A stretch of DNA of 64,000 bases. It comes from Prosopocoilus inquinatus (Eukaryota > Arthropoda > Insecta > Coleoptera > Lucanidae). Numbering within the stretch: position 1 is the stretch's first letter; each line of letters begins with the position of its first letter. Below, piece after piece: positions 1 to 9,716 of the stretch. The translations under genes were made by a program, and so were the position numbers. The stretch lies in the NCBI GenBank assembly GCA_036172665.1, contig CM069872.1:37248101-37312100 (forward strand). Direction: 5' to 3'. The notes beneath the pieces are model-generated. The model worked only from the letters and a program-made list of their open reading frames with translations, was not told where the DNA came from and ran no database searches.

Positions 1-2719
1 GTTTTCTATTTCATTGCTCTTAATGGCATTAATATGTGTTGTACAAGAGTCGAGATTCTGCTGCTACAACTTCGCAACTTCGAAGTGTACAGGTGTTGGC
101 GGGGTATAAATAAAAGATACGCTCTCAAAACTCCGGGCGGGCGTGACTTCGTATATTAAATTTCACAACCTGCAGCTTTGAAATCTCTTAGCACTCTTAA
201 TTTACGCTTAGCGTTAATTTAATGCTGTGTGAGTTTTGCAATTAGAGAAGGGAAAAACTTTTTCAACTACTTACCTCAATTATTAATAATGACGTTTCAT
301 TAAAGTTTGGGGCCTCGTAATTTAATTTTCCGCTTATTTAAATACCGAAATCAAGTATCACATTGCACTTGTAATTGTATACGAACTGTATGAGGAACGA
401 CGCTTTTGTTATCGAAACACAACAGATCATTGTATAAAGTTGAAATTATAATTCCGGGTTGAATTGTGAAAACGCTTCAAATCCACTGCCATAAAATTAT
501 ACTCTAACGAGTGAGTACACACTCCCATAAAATATTCGTTAAATTAGACCACTGTTACGCGAAACTCACAGAGTAATAAAACGCCCTAACATGCGCGAGG
601 TTTATCCATTGAAATAATAGGTGGTAGCCCCAGATATTTGTAAACATCCATTACGTAATTGGACCACGTGAAAACTTCTAATTATTTTCGAATGCATCCG
701 CCGACTCAGCCATCAGTAATCAGCAGTCATCGAGTCATCGATTCGAATCTCAATATTAACTAATGGACTTACCGAGTTCATCAAACGTAAGAATCTAATG
801 GATGGGCGCTGGTATTGAATCGTGTCAGCAAAACATAAGAAATTGGTTCGTTAACATTTTAACGGGCCCAATAAAACAAACAAATCTTGCTCTGGTTTTA
901 ATGAAGTGGGCCTTACGAAAATATTTGCAATCCGGAAATCAGCCCGGAGTTTCGACAAAACAATAAAGCTCGATATTCGGGTCAATCCGCAATAATCTTG
1001 GTGAATACGTGCCGGCTTGGTTCCGAGTAAAACTGTTTTGTTGTGTATTTCAATCACTAATGAGACAGTTGTTTCTGCTTTTAAGTTTTACGAGCGTATA
1101 AAACGCTTTCCATTTGCTCCTAATGCTCTAGGTTACTTCATTTAGGATGGGGATTTAAGTAAAACTTCGGCGAGCCGTATAAAACAAAATACAGCTCTTT
1201 TTACTGCGGCCGCAAATGAAAGAGAAAAATAAATATATTCCCGTTCGTAGGGAACTAAAAATAAAAATAAAATGACGGAATTGAATTTATTGCCCGTTTT
1301 CCGGGCATTACTTCGGTCGCAATTAATTTTATTTGTCTCTTCGCCCCCTTTTTCCCGGACTTTTTCGGTACTATAATGCAAGTCGATAATTTATTTCGTT
1401 TTATTCAACATTAAATTAAAACAATAAAGCGGAATTACAGTTTTTATCGGTCAATTAAACTGCGTTTGGCACTTACATGTCAACGCAAACCCATAAACAA
1501 TTGATTGATTGATTGTTATAGAGTAAATAAAATTATCTATTAAATATTTCAAACTTAAAAAAGCAAATTTCATGCAAAAGGGTTAGTAATTAAAAGTAGA
1601 GCTCCGGTTAGAAATTCTATCAATAAATCTTGTACATTAATAGAAAAAGATGGCTGGTAAAATGATAAAGAAATTACCACTTTACAAGGGCTTGTCCAGT
1701 TCAAACCTATTTTAACGCTTGAACTTAGGACGAGAAAGAGAAAGATTTCGAACTTACACAAAAACTCAACAACTTTCTTTTCACTCTTTTTCCCAAAATT
1801 TCGATCAACCATGAAAGACCCAAATGATATGACAATTTTGGCCCTTGCCCGATTTGCACAATGTTTTACTGTAGTTGACGGTACTCTCTTTGCCTAAATT
1901 TATCTTCCTTCTCAGAAAATTTAGATATTCAAATAAAACTACAAATTTGTTAGAAAATGATATAATAAAAAAATTAAACAAATTTTAACAACACATCCAA
2001 TGATTTTAAAAATAATCTCTAAGAAAACTATATTTCAGAATATTAGATAAAATCAATAAAAATAATAATAACTTTGTATAATCAAATAATACAAACAATA
2101 ATTTCATAGATAAAATTCAAAAAAGGCAAAATATAAATAAAGTTGGAATAAATAAATATTATGAATCGTTTAGTAAAACTCAAAATAATTAAAATAATTT
2201 TCTTGGAGTAGGAAAAACATGAGATCGTACACCATCTTTAAAAAAAAAAAGAAAATAAAATAAAATTAAAGCCTTTGTTAGTCATTGAAACAAAGTAGTA
2301 AATAAGGAAATTTAGTGGAGTACGATCTCAGGTTCGTTACAAAGACCAGGAGAAAACATTAAGAAAATTAGAAGTTATAGACCTAAATGAAAAATCCGAT
2401 CATATCGTAGCATGGATAAAAATTAAATTAATTATACTGTTACTAAAAACAGTGCAAAAAGAAAGGAGTACAATGATATCTCTCTGAGATGAATATGATT
2501 AATTCTATTAAAAGGAAGCCCAGTTTAAAGAGGAATAAAAATGATATTGGGCATAAAATCGGTTCCCAGGTAAACATCTTTTGAAGAGGAATGTCTTAAA
2601 AGAGTGACTTAGAGAGATTTGTTGAATATTGCAAACGTACAGACTTATTTTGTTTCAAGGTTGACTGTCGTATCATTAAATTGACAATTTGACTGCCGAT
2701 AAAATGTAACCCATTTTTT
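1..2719. other. AT-rich non-coding stretch
   Basis: I see no recognisable gene, RNA or transposon here. Short open frames on the minus strand near 0.9-1.8 kb are AT-rich, lack any known motif and look like chance. The only structure noted is an 11-bp inverted repeat, TGAGATCGTAC at 2220-2230 against GTACGATCTCA at 2320-2330, about 90 bp apart. It could be the worn end pair of a small MITE. Confidence 0.6.
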
Positions 2720-3112
2720 TCAGTTGATTAGAATTGAGTTTAGTTAGTGAGTCGAGTTTGGTTGGTCGAACTTCGCTTTAATCGTTTTCTTATTTTTTTA
2801 ATTTTTTTGCATTTTAAATGTTTTGCGTCCATTGAATACAGTTAGGTTGAGTTCGGTTGAGTTGGGTAGACTTTGAGATTTGTAAGCTTCACTTATTTGC
2901 ATTCAATTTTTTTAATGTTTCCTTTTCTTAATTCTTGATTTGAATTGAGTTATAGGTTTAGTTGGATTGGGTGGACTTTAATTTTCTTTTGCACACTTCA
3001 AATCTTTTAATCTTAATTTTTTATTAGTTTTTTCTATTGTTAATTTTTTGCTTAGGTTAAATAAAGTTGAATTCAGTTGTTGGATCAAGTTCGGTTGACC
3101 TTGAGATAGTTA
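2720..3112. repeat. Degenerate minisatellite, about four units of 105-115 bp
   Basis: Related GTTGA/GTTTAG-rich blocks recur near 2722, 2838, 2942 and 3056. Each is followed by a T-rich stretch. The units have diverged strongly, so this is an old tandem array. It ends directly beside the decayed retrozyme copy at 3121. Confidence 0.5.
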
Positions 3113-3120
3113 GAGCTGCC

Positions 3121-3405
3121 AAACCAAGACGACTTGATCAAGCATATTCGCAATTGCGATGTAATAGTAGTGAATAGCTAAAACAGCGACATCCTACGAT
3201 CGCTTTTTGACCTCACATTGCATTAGGATTAACAAATTGAAGCCAGTTTGCAAACTAGCAATTGCGAATATCATTGGTCAAGTCGTTTTGGTTTGCAGTG
3301 GAAATCTCGAGTTACGTTTCTGCTGATGAAGTCCCAAATAAAGTTGCAACAGCTATTCAGAGGTTGCTCGAGGGATTCACTGCAATTAGAAACGATTTGC
3401 AACAG
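3121..3405. mobile_element. Decayed 312-bp retrozyme copy with inverted 5' part
   Basis: Positions 3121-3250 match the 312-bp unit of the 7-8.8 kb array in minus orientation, and about 3258-3405 match it in plus orientation. The HHR region is still visible at 3311-3369: TTTCTG followed by CTGATGA. The second core is now GCAA instead of GAAA and helix II is broken, so the ribozyme should be dead. The forward part ends just after GATTTGCAACAG, close to the 3' end shared by the other copies. Two short plus-strand open frames cover the forward part. Compared with the younger units most differences are non-synonymous, so I see no coding constraint. Confidence 0.8.
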
Positions 3406-4449
3406 AATAACTACGTTATTAACGAAGCTTTTAATTTAATTTTTTAATGTTGAAATGCGTAAATCAACAAGGCGTGCTTCATAAAATTAAAAATTTTGAA
3501 ATACAATACACCATCCCGTTTAAAAAACATCACGTTCATTTAAATTTTATGCCAGCCAGATTAAACTGAAACGTATTGCAGTTTTAATAATAATTTAAAT
3601 TCAGCGCTCATTCGTTCACTACAGGAAGCGTTTTGAATAAAAATGATTTAATAGCCGGTCGATGAAAATGAAAACTCTGGCTTGCTTGACCGTGAATCAA
3701 TTTACTTAAAAATAATGAGATGACAAAATTTGAATTACCTAATTCCAAGCGTTTTTATTGGAACGAGAAATGAAGTAAAAAAGTTTTTTTTTTGCGAAAG
3801 TCTGTGGCTATCGATATTTATAGGAGAGACAAAGCATTGTGATTAAAATTTAAAGTATCAAGTTAGTAGCGTAAGGTATGTGTAGAAGTGTGTGGCGTTG
3901 CGGACGCCTCTGTGACTGTTTTGCGAATATTTTCAAACTAAGAACTCATTGGAAACACGTTTTTGCAAATAATAACATAACTGCATGTGCGTAAGACATG
4001 ATATAAGTGCCGTCATTCCTGTGTATTTGAGTTTCGCTATTGGAAAATGCAATTTAATTTTCCGCTTGATGGACGACACAAGGTGAGTGAGTGCTTCTTC
4101 CTTCATTGGTTATTGGAATGCAAAATTTTAAATTTATTTCATTACTTACAATTCAACAAATAGTAATAGGCCTATAATTTAAAAAAATATTTGTCCATAC
4201 ATCAAAATGTTGGCGTTGAAAAATGAAGTTAATTTAATGTATGAATAATAATGCAGCGAGAGAGAGTGAGATTTGAGACAAAAAGACAGAAAAAATAAAT
4301 AGTTGTGGATTTAAAAATAAATCAAGTCATTTATTTATTAATTAAAAGAAAAGGGCCTGATTTATTATTATTAAGGCTTGGTCTTTTAACTTGTTTGTAA
4401 ACTTAAAATAAACACTAAATTAAACGTTATTTATATTCATGTGATTAAG

Positions 4450-4712
4450 TCCCGGTTTCATAATCAAACTAAACGCGACTTTAAAATAAAAGTAAAAGCC
4501 ATATGCCAATGTGTAAATAACTATCTTTTCGCATTTGTTTTGACAACTGACTGTGACTATAAATAATTTAAACTCTCATTTAGTTTAATAAAACTAAAGG
4601 AGACTTTCAAATAAAGTCAGCCGTATGTCCAAAACGATGCGAAAACGTAGTTATTGGTACATCAGATTGTGACCTTTAATTTTAAAGTTTCCTTTAGTTC
4701 GATTATGAAATC
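4450..4712. mobile_element. 263-bp MITE with 4-bp target duplication TAAG
   Basis: The ends are imperfect inverted repeats: GGTTTCATAATCAAACTAAA at the left and the complement of a GATTTCATAATCGAACTAAA-like sequence at the right. TAAG flanks both sides (4446-4449 and 4713-4716). The paralogous repeat at 53.97 kb reads straight through as GTGATTAAGACAGATGC, which is the empty site. No coding capacity is present. The superfamily is uncertain. Confidence 0.8.
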
Positions 4713-4907
4713 TAAGACAGATACAATCGTTCATTTAACGAAAGAGTTAAATGAGCTTTTACTTACAGGACAAATAAATTTACAAATGGCTTGAAAGAAA
4801 GTGACCAGATCCCTTAATCGTTCATTATCTATTTAATTCTATTTGCAAAATTGTTCGTTATTGTTTATTTAATGAAGAAATTACAGCTTTGAATCCTTCT
4901 ACTTAGT

Positions 4908-5100
4908 CAATTAACTGTTTAATTAATCATCTGGTGTTTTAAGGCCCAACTTTCCACTTCCTATTAAATTTATCTAACAGGTAATATCCTAATATTGTTA
5001 CGACAATGGTTTACTAGGACGTTGGCTGCTAGAAAACTTTATTAGGAGATGGAAAGATCGGGCCTTAAAGCACCAGATGATTAATTAAACGGTTAATTGG
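4908..5100. repeat. Foldback with about 58-bp arms
   Basis: Left arm 4908-4965 and right arm 5040-5100 are inverted copies; GGGCCTTAAAGCACCAGATG in the right arm pairs with the left. The paralogous locus near 54.17-54.22 kb has only the left arm and then continues with CTTGAAACACAATT. So either copy 1 gained an inverted duplication or copy 2 lost the loop and right arm. Confidence 0.7.
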
Positions 5101-5482
5101 TCTTGAAACACAATTATTTTATGTGGAAAGATTTTAGGTGAAATTAAAGTTAACGTGCAACTATTCTCATCAAATAATTAATAAATAATTTTATGAATAA
5201 GGTAAGTTAAAAGAGAATGAGAGGGAAAATGAGAGAGAAATTTAATATTCTCAACGAAAACCAATAGCAGAAATGGCGGTAATTTAATTCTTTTTGGTAC
5301 TTTTTTTAACGATCTTATATTGTTATAATTGTAAATATGTATTTATACAATTTACTTACGCTTTAGAGCTAAACGAAACAGCAGAAACACGGTTACTTTT
5401 TGTAATGTGGCAATGTAATTTATATACACAAGTATTTATAAAATGAAATAGTTTTTTAAATTTTGTTTATTATTTTTATATA

Positions 5483-5745
5483 CACTGTGTCCACGCATTC
5501 GGTTTACTACAGTAGAAACTTTTTTACTTTTCAGTTGGTATAAAAATATTCTTTATAAAAGTTTTTATTTGCCCAAAAATTCCTACGAATGTAAAGGAAA
5601 ACAGTAAATTTCGACTATATAGCTGAGAAATAGTAAAAATTCTGACTTTCAAAAACTTTTATAAAGAGTAACATTTTTCGAAAACTCAAAAGTAAAACAA
5701 AATCTTTTGTAGTGAACTTAACCCTTAACCCTTGGATATAGTTTA
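5483..5745. mobile_element. Tc1/mariner-type MITE in copy 1 of the 2-kb repeat
   Basis: It begins TACACTGTGTCCACG and folds back on itself through matching TTTATAAAAG/CTTTTATAAA segments. The paralogue at 54603-54834 keeps the inverted end AAACCGTGGACACGG better. A TA target and a CACTGTGTCC-like end suggest Tc1/mariner, but no transposase is present. The 3' end of this copy is worn. Confidence 0.5.
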
Positions 5746-5836
5746 TTTATCTAATTTATTTATTATATTCCATATTAAAAACTGCTTTTATTTTATACCC
5801 TTCAATTTAAACATGGAAGTTAAGTAACTGGAGGAG

Positions 5837-5895
5837 TAACTTGTCTCATTTTAAATGACAAGGTGGGGTAACTTGTCACATTTTAAATGACAAGG
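5837..5895. repeat. Two tandem hairpin units
   Basis: The block GTAACTTGTCNCATTTTAAA followed by TGACAAGG occurs twice in a row. Each unit can form a small stem of CTTGTC with GACAAG. Function unknown. Confidence 0.6.
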
Positions 5896-7056
5896 ATGCA
5901 AATCCAGTCGCCATTTGAATTTTTGGTGGGCTGAAAACACAAGAATTTCTAAAGTAAGAAGGGATCGACATCTAGCAGGCCCCAGTCTTCCTTTTCTTTA
6001 ATTAATTTTAATATATTTGCGCTCTAGAGAATAGTTCTTTTATGAACATTAATTTATTTAATCCTCTATTTATGAGTTTCGTCAGTATAAATATCATATC
6101 TACTTACAAAACAATTCTTTCTTGGCTTACTAAATTAATTCTTTCATTATAATTTAATTAACAATCATTGTTTAAACATAAAAATTTACATTTTATTTAA
6201 TCTTCGACTGCTGTTTTGAAAATGAGTCTTTTTGGCTACACTATAAAATTTTATTGTATGTAATATCAATGTGAAACGACGTTGAATTCAATATCGTGCG
6301 AATTATTTACATGCTAGTTTATCATACATACTCAGTTACATTTATTATCAAATTTAATACCGTTGAACATCATTTACCTTGATAATTGCACATTATTATC
6401 TGTGATTATTGTTTAGTAATCTTATTAAATTTACATAAATACGATCATCTATTTCTGTTTAATTCATTTGAAATTAGCATCTTTGTATTTTTTGGGTTGG
6501 TTTTCCAATTTTCTTTTTTTCTCTTCAAGAACCCCCGTTAATAATAAAAAAAAAATTGGTGGCGCTCAAATATTAATCGTTGTGTGTCGTTTCAAAATAT
6601 CTATTAAATTGAATCCACAACCCTTAGCTCTTCCCAAAAAGGCTGATGAGTGCCGTTCGCACAGTAGGTATGACCGCTTTTGTAAATTATGCCATAAATC
6701 ATACTATACTGAAGGCCCGCGGCCAGATCGGTTTTCAGTAATATACGTTATACGGCATGGCGTCCTCCATATACTTAACTAAACCTAACTTAGAATGTGA
6801 CAACACAATATGTTGTGTGTCATTACATCTGTCACTATCTAACTTAGGATTATATTTAATCCTGTTTCAAATCTTTTATGCGACCCAGCCTGGCAATTAT
6901 TAAGATTGGAAAGAACTTTAATAAGTAATTCTATTTTTTTAATTTAATAACTTACTTCTTTTGAGGAAATGTACAGTTGCGGACACGTCTTATAACGAAA
7001 TTTCCGATTATTTTGATAGTGTGAAGTTTCCTTGGTGACGGTCGTGACCCTTCTAA
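5896..7056. other. AT-rich stretch with a short relic of the 55-kb foldback
   Basis: It is mostly unassigned. Positions about 6705-6775 are the inverse of 55060-55110 (GGAGGACGCCATGCC and CCGCGGGCC are shared). The open frame at 6468-6782 runs across this relic and does not look like a real gene. Confidence 0.5.
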
Positions 7057-7122
7057 TTAATTTATTACCTTTTAGAAAAATTTTTGCAAATCGTTTTTGA
7101 TTGCAGTGAGAACCTCGAGCAG

Positions 7123-7169
7123 CCTCTGGACAGCTGTTTCAGCCCTGCTTGGGGCTTCTTCAGCAGAAA
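7123..7169 (-). ncRNA. Hammerhead ribozyme, unit 1
   Basis: On the minus strand: helix I TTTCTG/CAGAGG, core CTGAAGA, helix II AGCCC/GGGCT with a 6-nt loop, core GAAA, a 2-bp helix III (AC/GT) closing an AGCT loop, and cleavage triplet GTC. All core positions match the hammerhead consensus CUGANGA...GAAA...NUH. Confidence 0.9.
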
Positions 7170-7434
7170 CGTAGCTCGACATTCCCACTGCAGACCAAAA
7201 ACGACTTGCCCAATTTATTCGCAATTGCGATGTAAGAGTGATGAACATATAAAATAGCGACATCTTACTATCGCTTTTTGACCTACCATTGCAGTAGGAT
7301 AGACAAATTGAAGCGGGATTTGCTCCTAATGAGTCCCCCATGCAAGGCGGCCATGCTTGCTGTCAAAGCATAATGAAAGATTTTAGGAAAAATTTGTGCA
7401 AATCGTTTTTGATTGCAGTGAGAACCTCGAGCAG

Positions 7435-7481
7435 CCTCTGGACAGCTGTTTCAGCCCTGCTTGGGGCTTCTTCAGCAGAAA
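7435..7481 (-). ncRNA. Hammerhead ribozyme, unit 2
   Basis: Identical in core and helices to the motif in unit 1, exactly 312 bp away. Predicted active. Confidence 0.9.
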
Positions 7482-7746
7482 CGTAGCTCGACATTCCCAC
7501 TGCAGACCAAAAACGACTTGCCCAATTTATTCGCAATTGCGATGTAAGAGTGATGAACATATAAAATAGCGACATCTTACTATCGCTTTTTGACCTAACA
7601 TTGCAGTAGGATAGACAAATTGAAGCGGGATTTGCTCCTAATGAGTCCCCCATGCAAGGCGGCCATGCTTGCTGTCAAAGCATAATGAAAGATTTTAGAA
7701 AAAATTTGTGCAAATCGTTTTTGATTGCAGTGAGAACCTCGAGCAG

Positions 7747-7793
7747 CCTCTGGACAGCTGTTTCAGCCCTGCTTGGGGCTTCTTCAGCAGAAA
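7747..7793 (-). ncRNA. Hammerhead ribozyme, unit 3
   Basis: Third minus-strand copy at the 312-bp spacing, with intact core and helices. Confidence 0.9.
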
Positions 7794-8058
7794 CGTAGCT
7801 CGACATTCCCACTGCAGACCAAAAACGACTTGCCCAATTTATTCGCAATTGCGATGTAAGAGTGATGAACATATAAAATAGCGACATCTTACTATCGCTT
7901 TTTGACCTAACATTGCAGTAGGATAGACAAATTGAAGCGGGATTTGCTCCTAATGAGTCCCCCATGCAAGGCGGCCATGCTTGCTGTCAAAGCATAATGA
8001 AAGATTTTAGAAAAATTTTGTGCAAATCGTTTTTGATTGCAGTGAGAACCTCGAGCAG

Positions 8059-8105
8059 CCTCTAGATAGCTGTTTCAGCCCTGCTTGGGGCTTCTTCAGC
8101 AGAAA
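8059..8105 (-). ncRNA. Hammerhead ribozyme, unit 4, altered cleavage site
   Basis: The core CTGAAGA and GAAA are intact. The triplet is ATC instead of GTC and helix I has TAGAGG instead of CAGAGG. This costs one pair each in helices III and I, so activity is probably reduced. It lies next to the inversion junction. Confidence 0.8.
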
Positions 8106-8257
8106 CGTAGCTCGTCTAGCTTGTCTATCCTACTGCAATGTTAGGTCAAAAAGCGATAGTAAGATGTCGCTATTTTATATGTTCATCACTCTTACATCGC
8201 AATTGCGTATAAATTGGGCAAGTCGTTTTTGGTCTGCAGTGGGAATGTCGAGCTACG

Positions 8258-8304
8258 TTTCTGCTGAAGAAGCCCCAAGCAGGGCTGAAACAGCTGTCCA
8301 GAGG
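8258..8304 (+). ncRNA. Hammerhead ribozyme, inverted unit 1
   Basis: Helix I TTTCTG (8258-8263) pairs with CAGAGG (8299-8304). Core CTGAAGA is 8264-8270. Helix II is 8271-8275 with 8282-8286. GAAA is 8287-8290 and the GTC triplet is 8296-8298. Predicted cleavage is after 8298. Confidence 0.9.
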
Positions 8305-8569
8305 CTGCTCGAGGTTCTCACTGCAATCAAAAACGATTTGCACAAAATTTTTCTAAAATCTTTCTTTATGCTTTGCAAGCAAGCATGGCCGCCTTGCATG
8401 GGGAACTCATTAGGAGCAAATCCCGCTTCAATTTGTCTATCCTACTGCAATGTTAGGTCAAAAAGCGATAGTAAGATGTCGCTATTTTATATGTTCATCA
8501 CTCTTACATCGCAATTGCGAATAAATTGGGCAAGTCGTTTTTGGTCTGCAGTGGGAATGTCGAGCTACG

Positions 8570-8616
8570 TTTCTGCTGAAGAAGCCCCAAGCAGGGCTGA
8601 AACAGCTGTCCAGAGG
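8570..8616 (+). ncRNA. Hammerhead ribozyme, inverted unit 2
   Basis: Exact 312-bp repeat of the previous motif, with intact core, helices and GTC triplet. Cleavage at both this and the previous site would release a 312-nt RNA. Confidence 0.9.
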
Positions 8617-8818
8617 CTGCTCGAGGTTCTCACTGCAATCAAAACCGATTTGCACAAAATTTTTCTAAAATCTTTCATTATGCTTTGACAGCAAGTATGG
8701 CCGCCTTGCATGGGGGACTCATTAGGAGCAAATCCCGCTTCAATTTGTCTATCCTACTGCAATGTTAGGTCAAAAAGCGATAGTAAGATGTCGCTATTTT
8801 ATATGTTAATTTATTACC

Positions 8819-9157
8819 GTCAGTGAACGCCAGAAATAACTTGTCAAATTGAGTTCTTAAGAATGTATCGTCTTTCTAAAGGAAATGTAAGTGATAATAT
8901 TCGATCAGTGAATCAAATGGAATTAGTGAAGCCTTTGGAAGAACTGTGTGATATTTTGGATGTGGAATACCTATATTAGAAATCTTAATTCAATCAATAT
9001 TCGGACATTTTATTTCAATAATTCAATCGAAAGGCTGCATGACTGTTATTTTGTTTCATTTTATTTCGCATGACAATAATTGTAAGTAAAATAAAAACTA
9101 ACTATTACACTACTATGATTTATTTGTATGAGGTATTTGTAAGTTATAATTTTTAAT
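8819..9157. other. Unassigned spacer between two retrozyme insertions
   Basis: AT-rich sequence unrelated to the 312-bp unit. I see no gene or repeat. It appears to be pre-insertion host sequence, since each neighbouring insertion has its own target duplication. Confidence 0.6.
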
Positions 9158-9442
9158 TATAAACGGAATATATAAAAGAGCGACATCTTACTATCGCTTT
9201 TTGACCTAACATTGCAGTAGGATAGACAAATTGAAGCGGGATTTGCTCCTAATGAGTCCCCCATGCAAGGCGGCCATGCTTGCGCATAAATTGGGCAAGT
9301 CGTTTTTGATCTGTAGTGGGAATGTCGAGCTACGTTTCTGCTGAGGAAGCCCCAAGCAGGGCTGAAACAGCTGTCCAGAGGCTGCTCGAGGTTCTCACTG
9401 CAATCAAAAACGATTTGCACAAAATTTTTCTATAAACGGAAT
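9158..9442 (+). mobile_element. Single retrozyme monomer with inverted 5' half, 12-bp target duplications
   Basis: TATAAACGGAAT lies at 9158-9169 and 9431-9442. Between them, 9170-9282 is a minus-strand segment of the 312-bp unit and 9283-9430 a plus-strand segment. In RNA order the inverted segment lies immediately upstream of the forward one with about 28 nt missing between. Its outer end corresponds to the internal junction. That is the signature of twin priming in LINE insertions. The 3' end (CGATTTGCAC then AAAATTTTTC) coincides with the 3' end of the larger array. The hammerhead is at 9335-9381. Confidence 0.88.
9335..9381 (+). ncRNA. Hammerhead ribozyme in the twin-primed monomer
   Basis: Same helices as in the array. 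The core is CTGAGGA, which still fits CUGANGA because position 7 may be any base. Predicted active, but a single site cannot release a monomer by itself. Confidence 0.87.
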
Positions 9443-9716
9443 GATTTTGCTTAACGTGAAGGTTGATAAATTACCATAGTTACCGAAATTTAGATGTAAG
9501 GTTTAAACTAAGAAAAGTTTACTGTTCCGCTTTCTGTTTCCGCAACTATACGCCGTGAAGTGGGGATATCTGACCAAGAATATCTGACAACCCTGGTTTT
9601 CTCTCCCTACACATATTTATTTGCATCTTTGTCCTTTTCTTCATTTCATTTTCATCTTAAAACTGCCTGTCCGACTGTTGTTTATCCAACTACTCCTTTA
9701 AGAACAATTAAGCTGA

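Larger units (their letters stand above)
3707..5845. repeat. 2-kb dispersed repeat, copy 1
   Basis: The sequence is collinear with 53168-54925 in the same orientation, from AAAAATAATGAGATGACAAA to the AAGTAACTGGAGG motif near 5830. No open frame of note is present. Copy 1 carries a MITE (4450-4712) and a longer foldback (4908-5100) that copy 2 lacks. I cannot assign the family. It could be a non-autonomous DNA transposon, a Helitron-like element or a segmental duplication. Confidence 0.75.
7057..8818 (-). mobile_element. Hammerhead retrozyme-like insertion: multimer of 312-bp units with inverted 5' part, 13-bp target duplications
   Basis: The direct repeat TTAATTTATTACC lies at 7057-7069 and 8806-8818 and bounds a 1736-bp insert. 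Positions 7070-8114 hold 3.36 units of exactly 312 bp on the minus strand. Positions 8121-8805 hold 2.2 units on the plus strand. The units are nearly identical. Each complete unit contains a type I hammerhead ribozyme, so transcripts should self-cut to 312-nt monomers. No reverse transcriptase is encoded. Arrays of ribozyme-bearing monomers with target duplications and no coding sequence define retrozymes. The inverted arrangement fits twin-primed reverse transcription of an RNA of about 5.8 units, with about 66 nt lost at the inversion. Since 312 divides by three, open frames of 89-222 codons run through the units; I treat them as a by-product. Confidence 0.9.

Noticed and set aside
6641..6700. 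CTGATGAG at 6641 as another hammerhead
   Set aside because: No GAAA core or helix II partner follows within 40 nt.
8020..8688. 222-codon open frame, the longest in the window, as a protein gene
   Set aside because: It reads through two retrozyme units only because 312 is divisible by three and one stop is mutated. The same frame in other units stops after about 96 codons, and old-copy changes are mostly non-synonymous.
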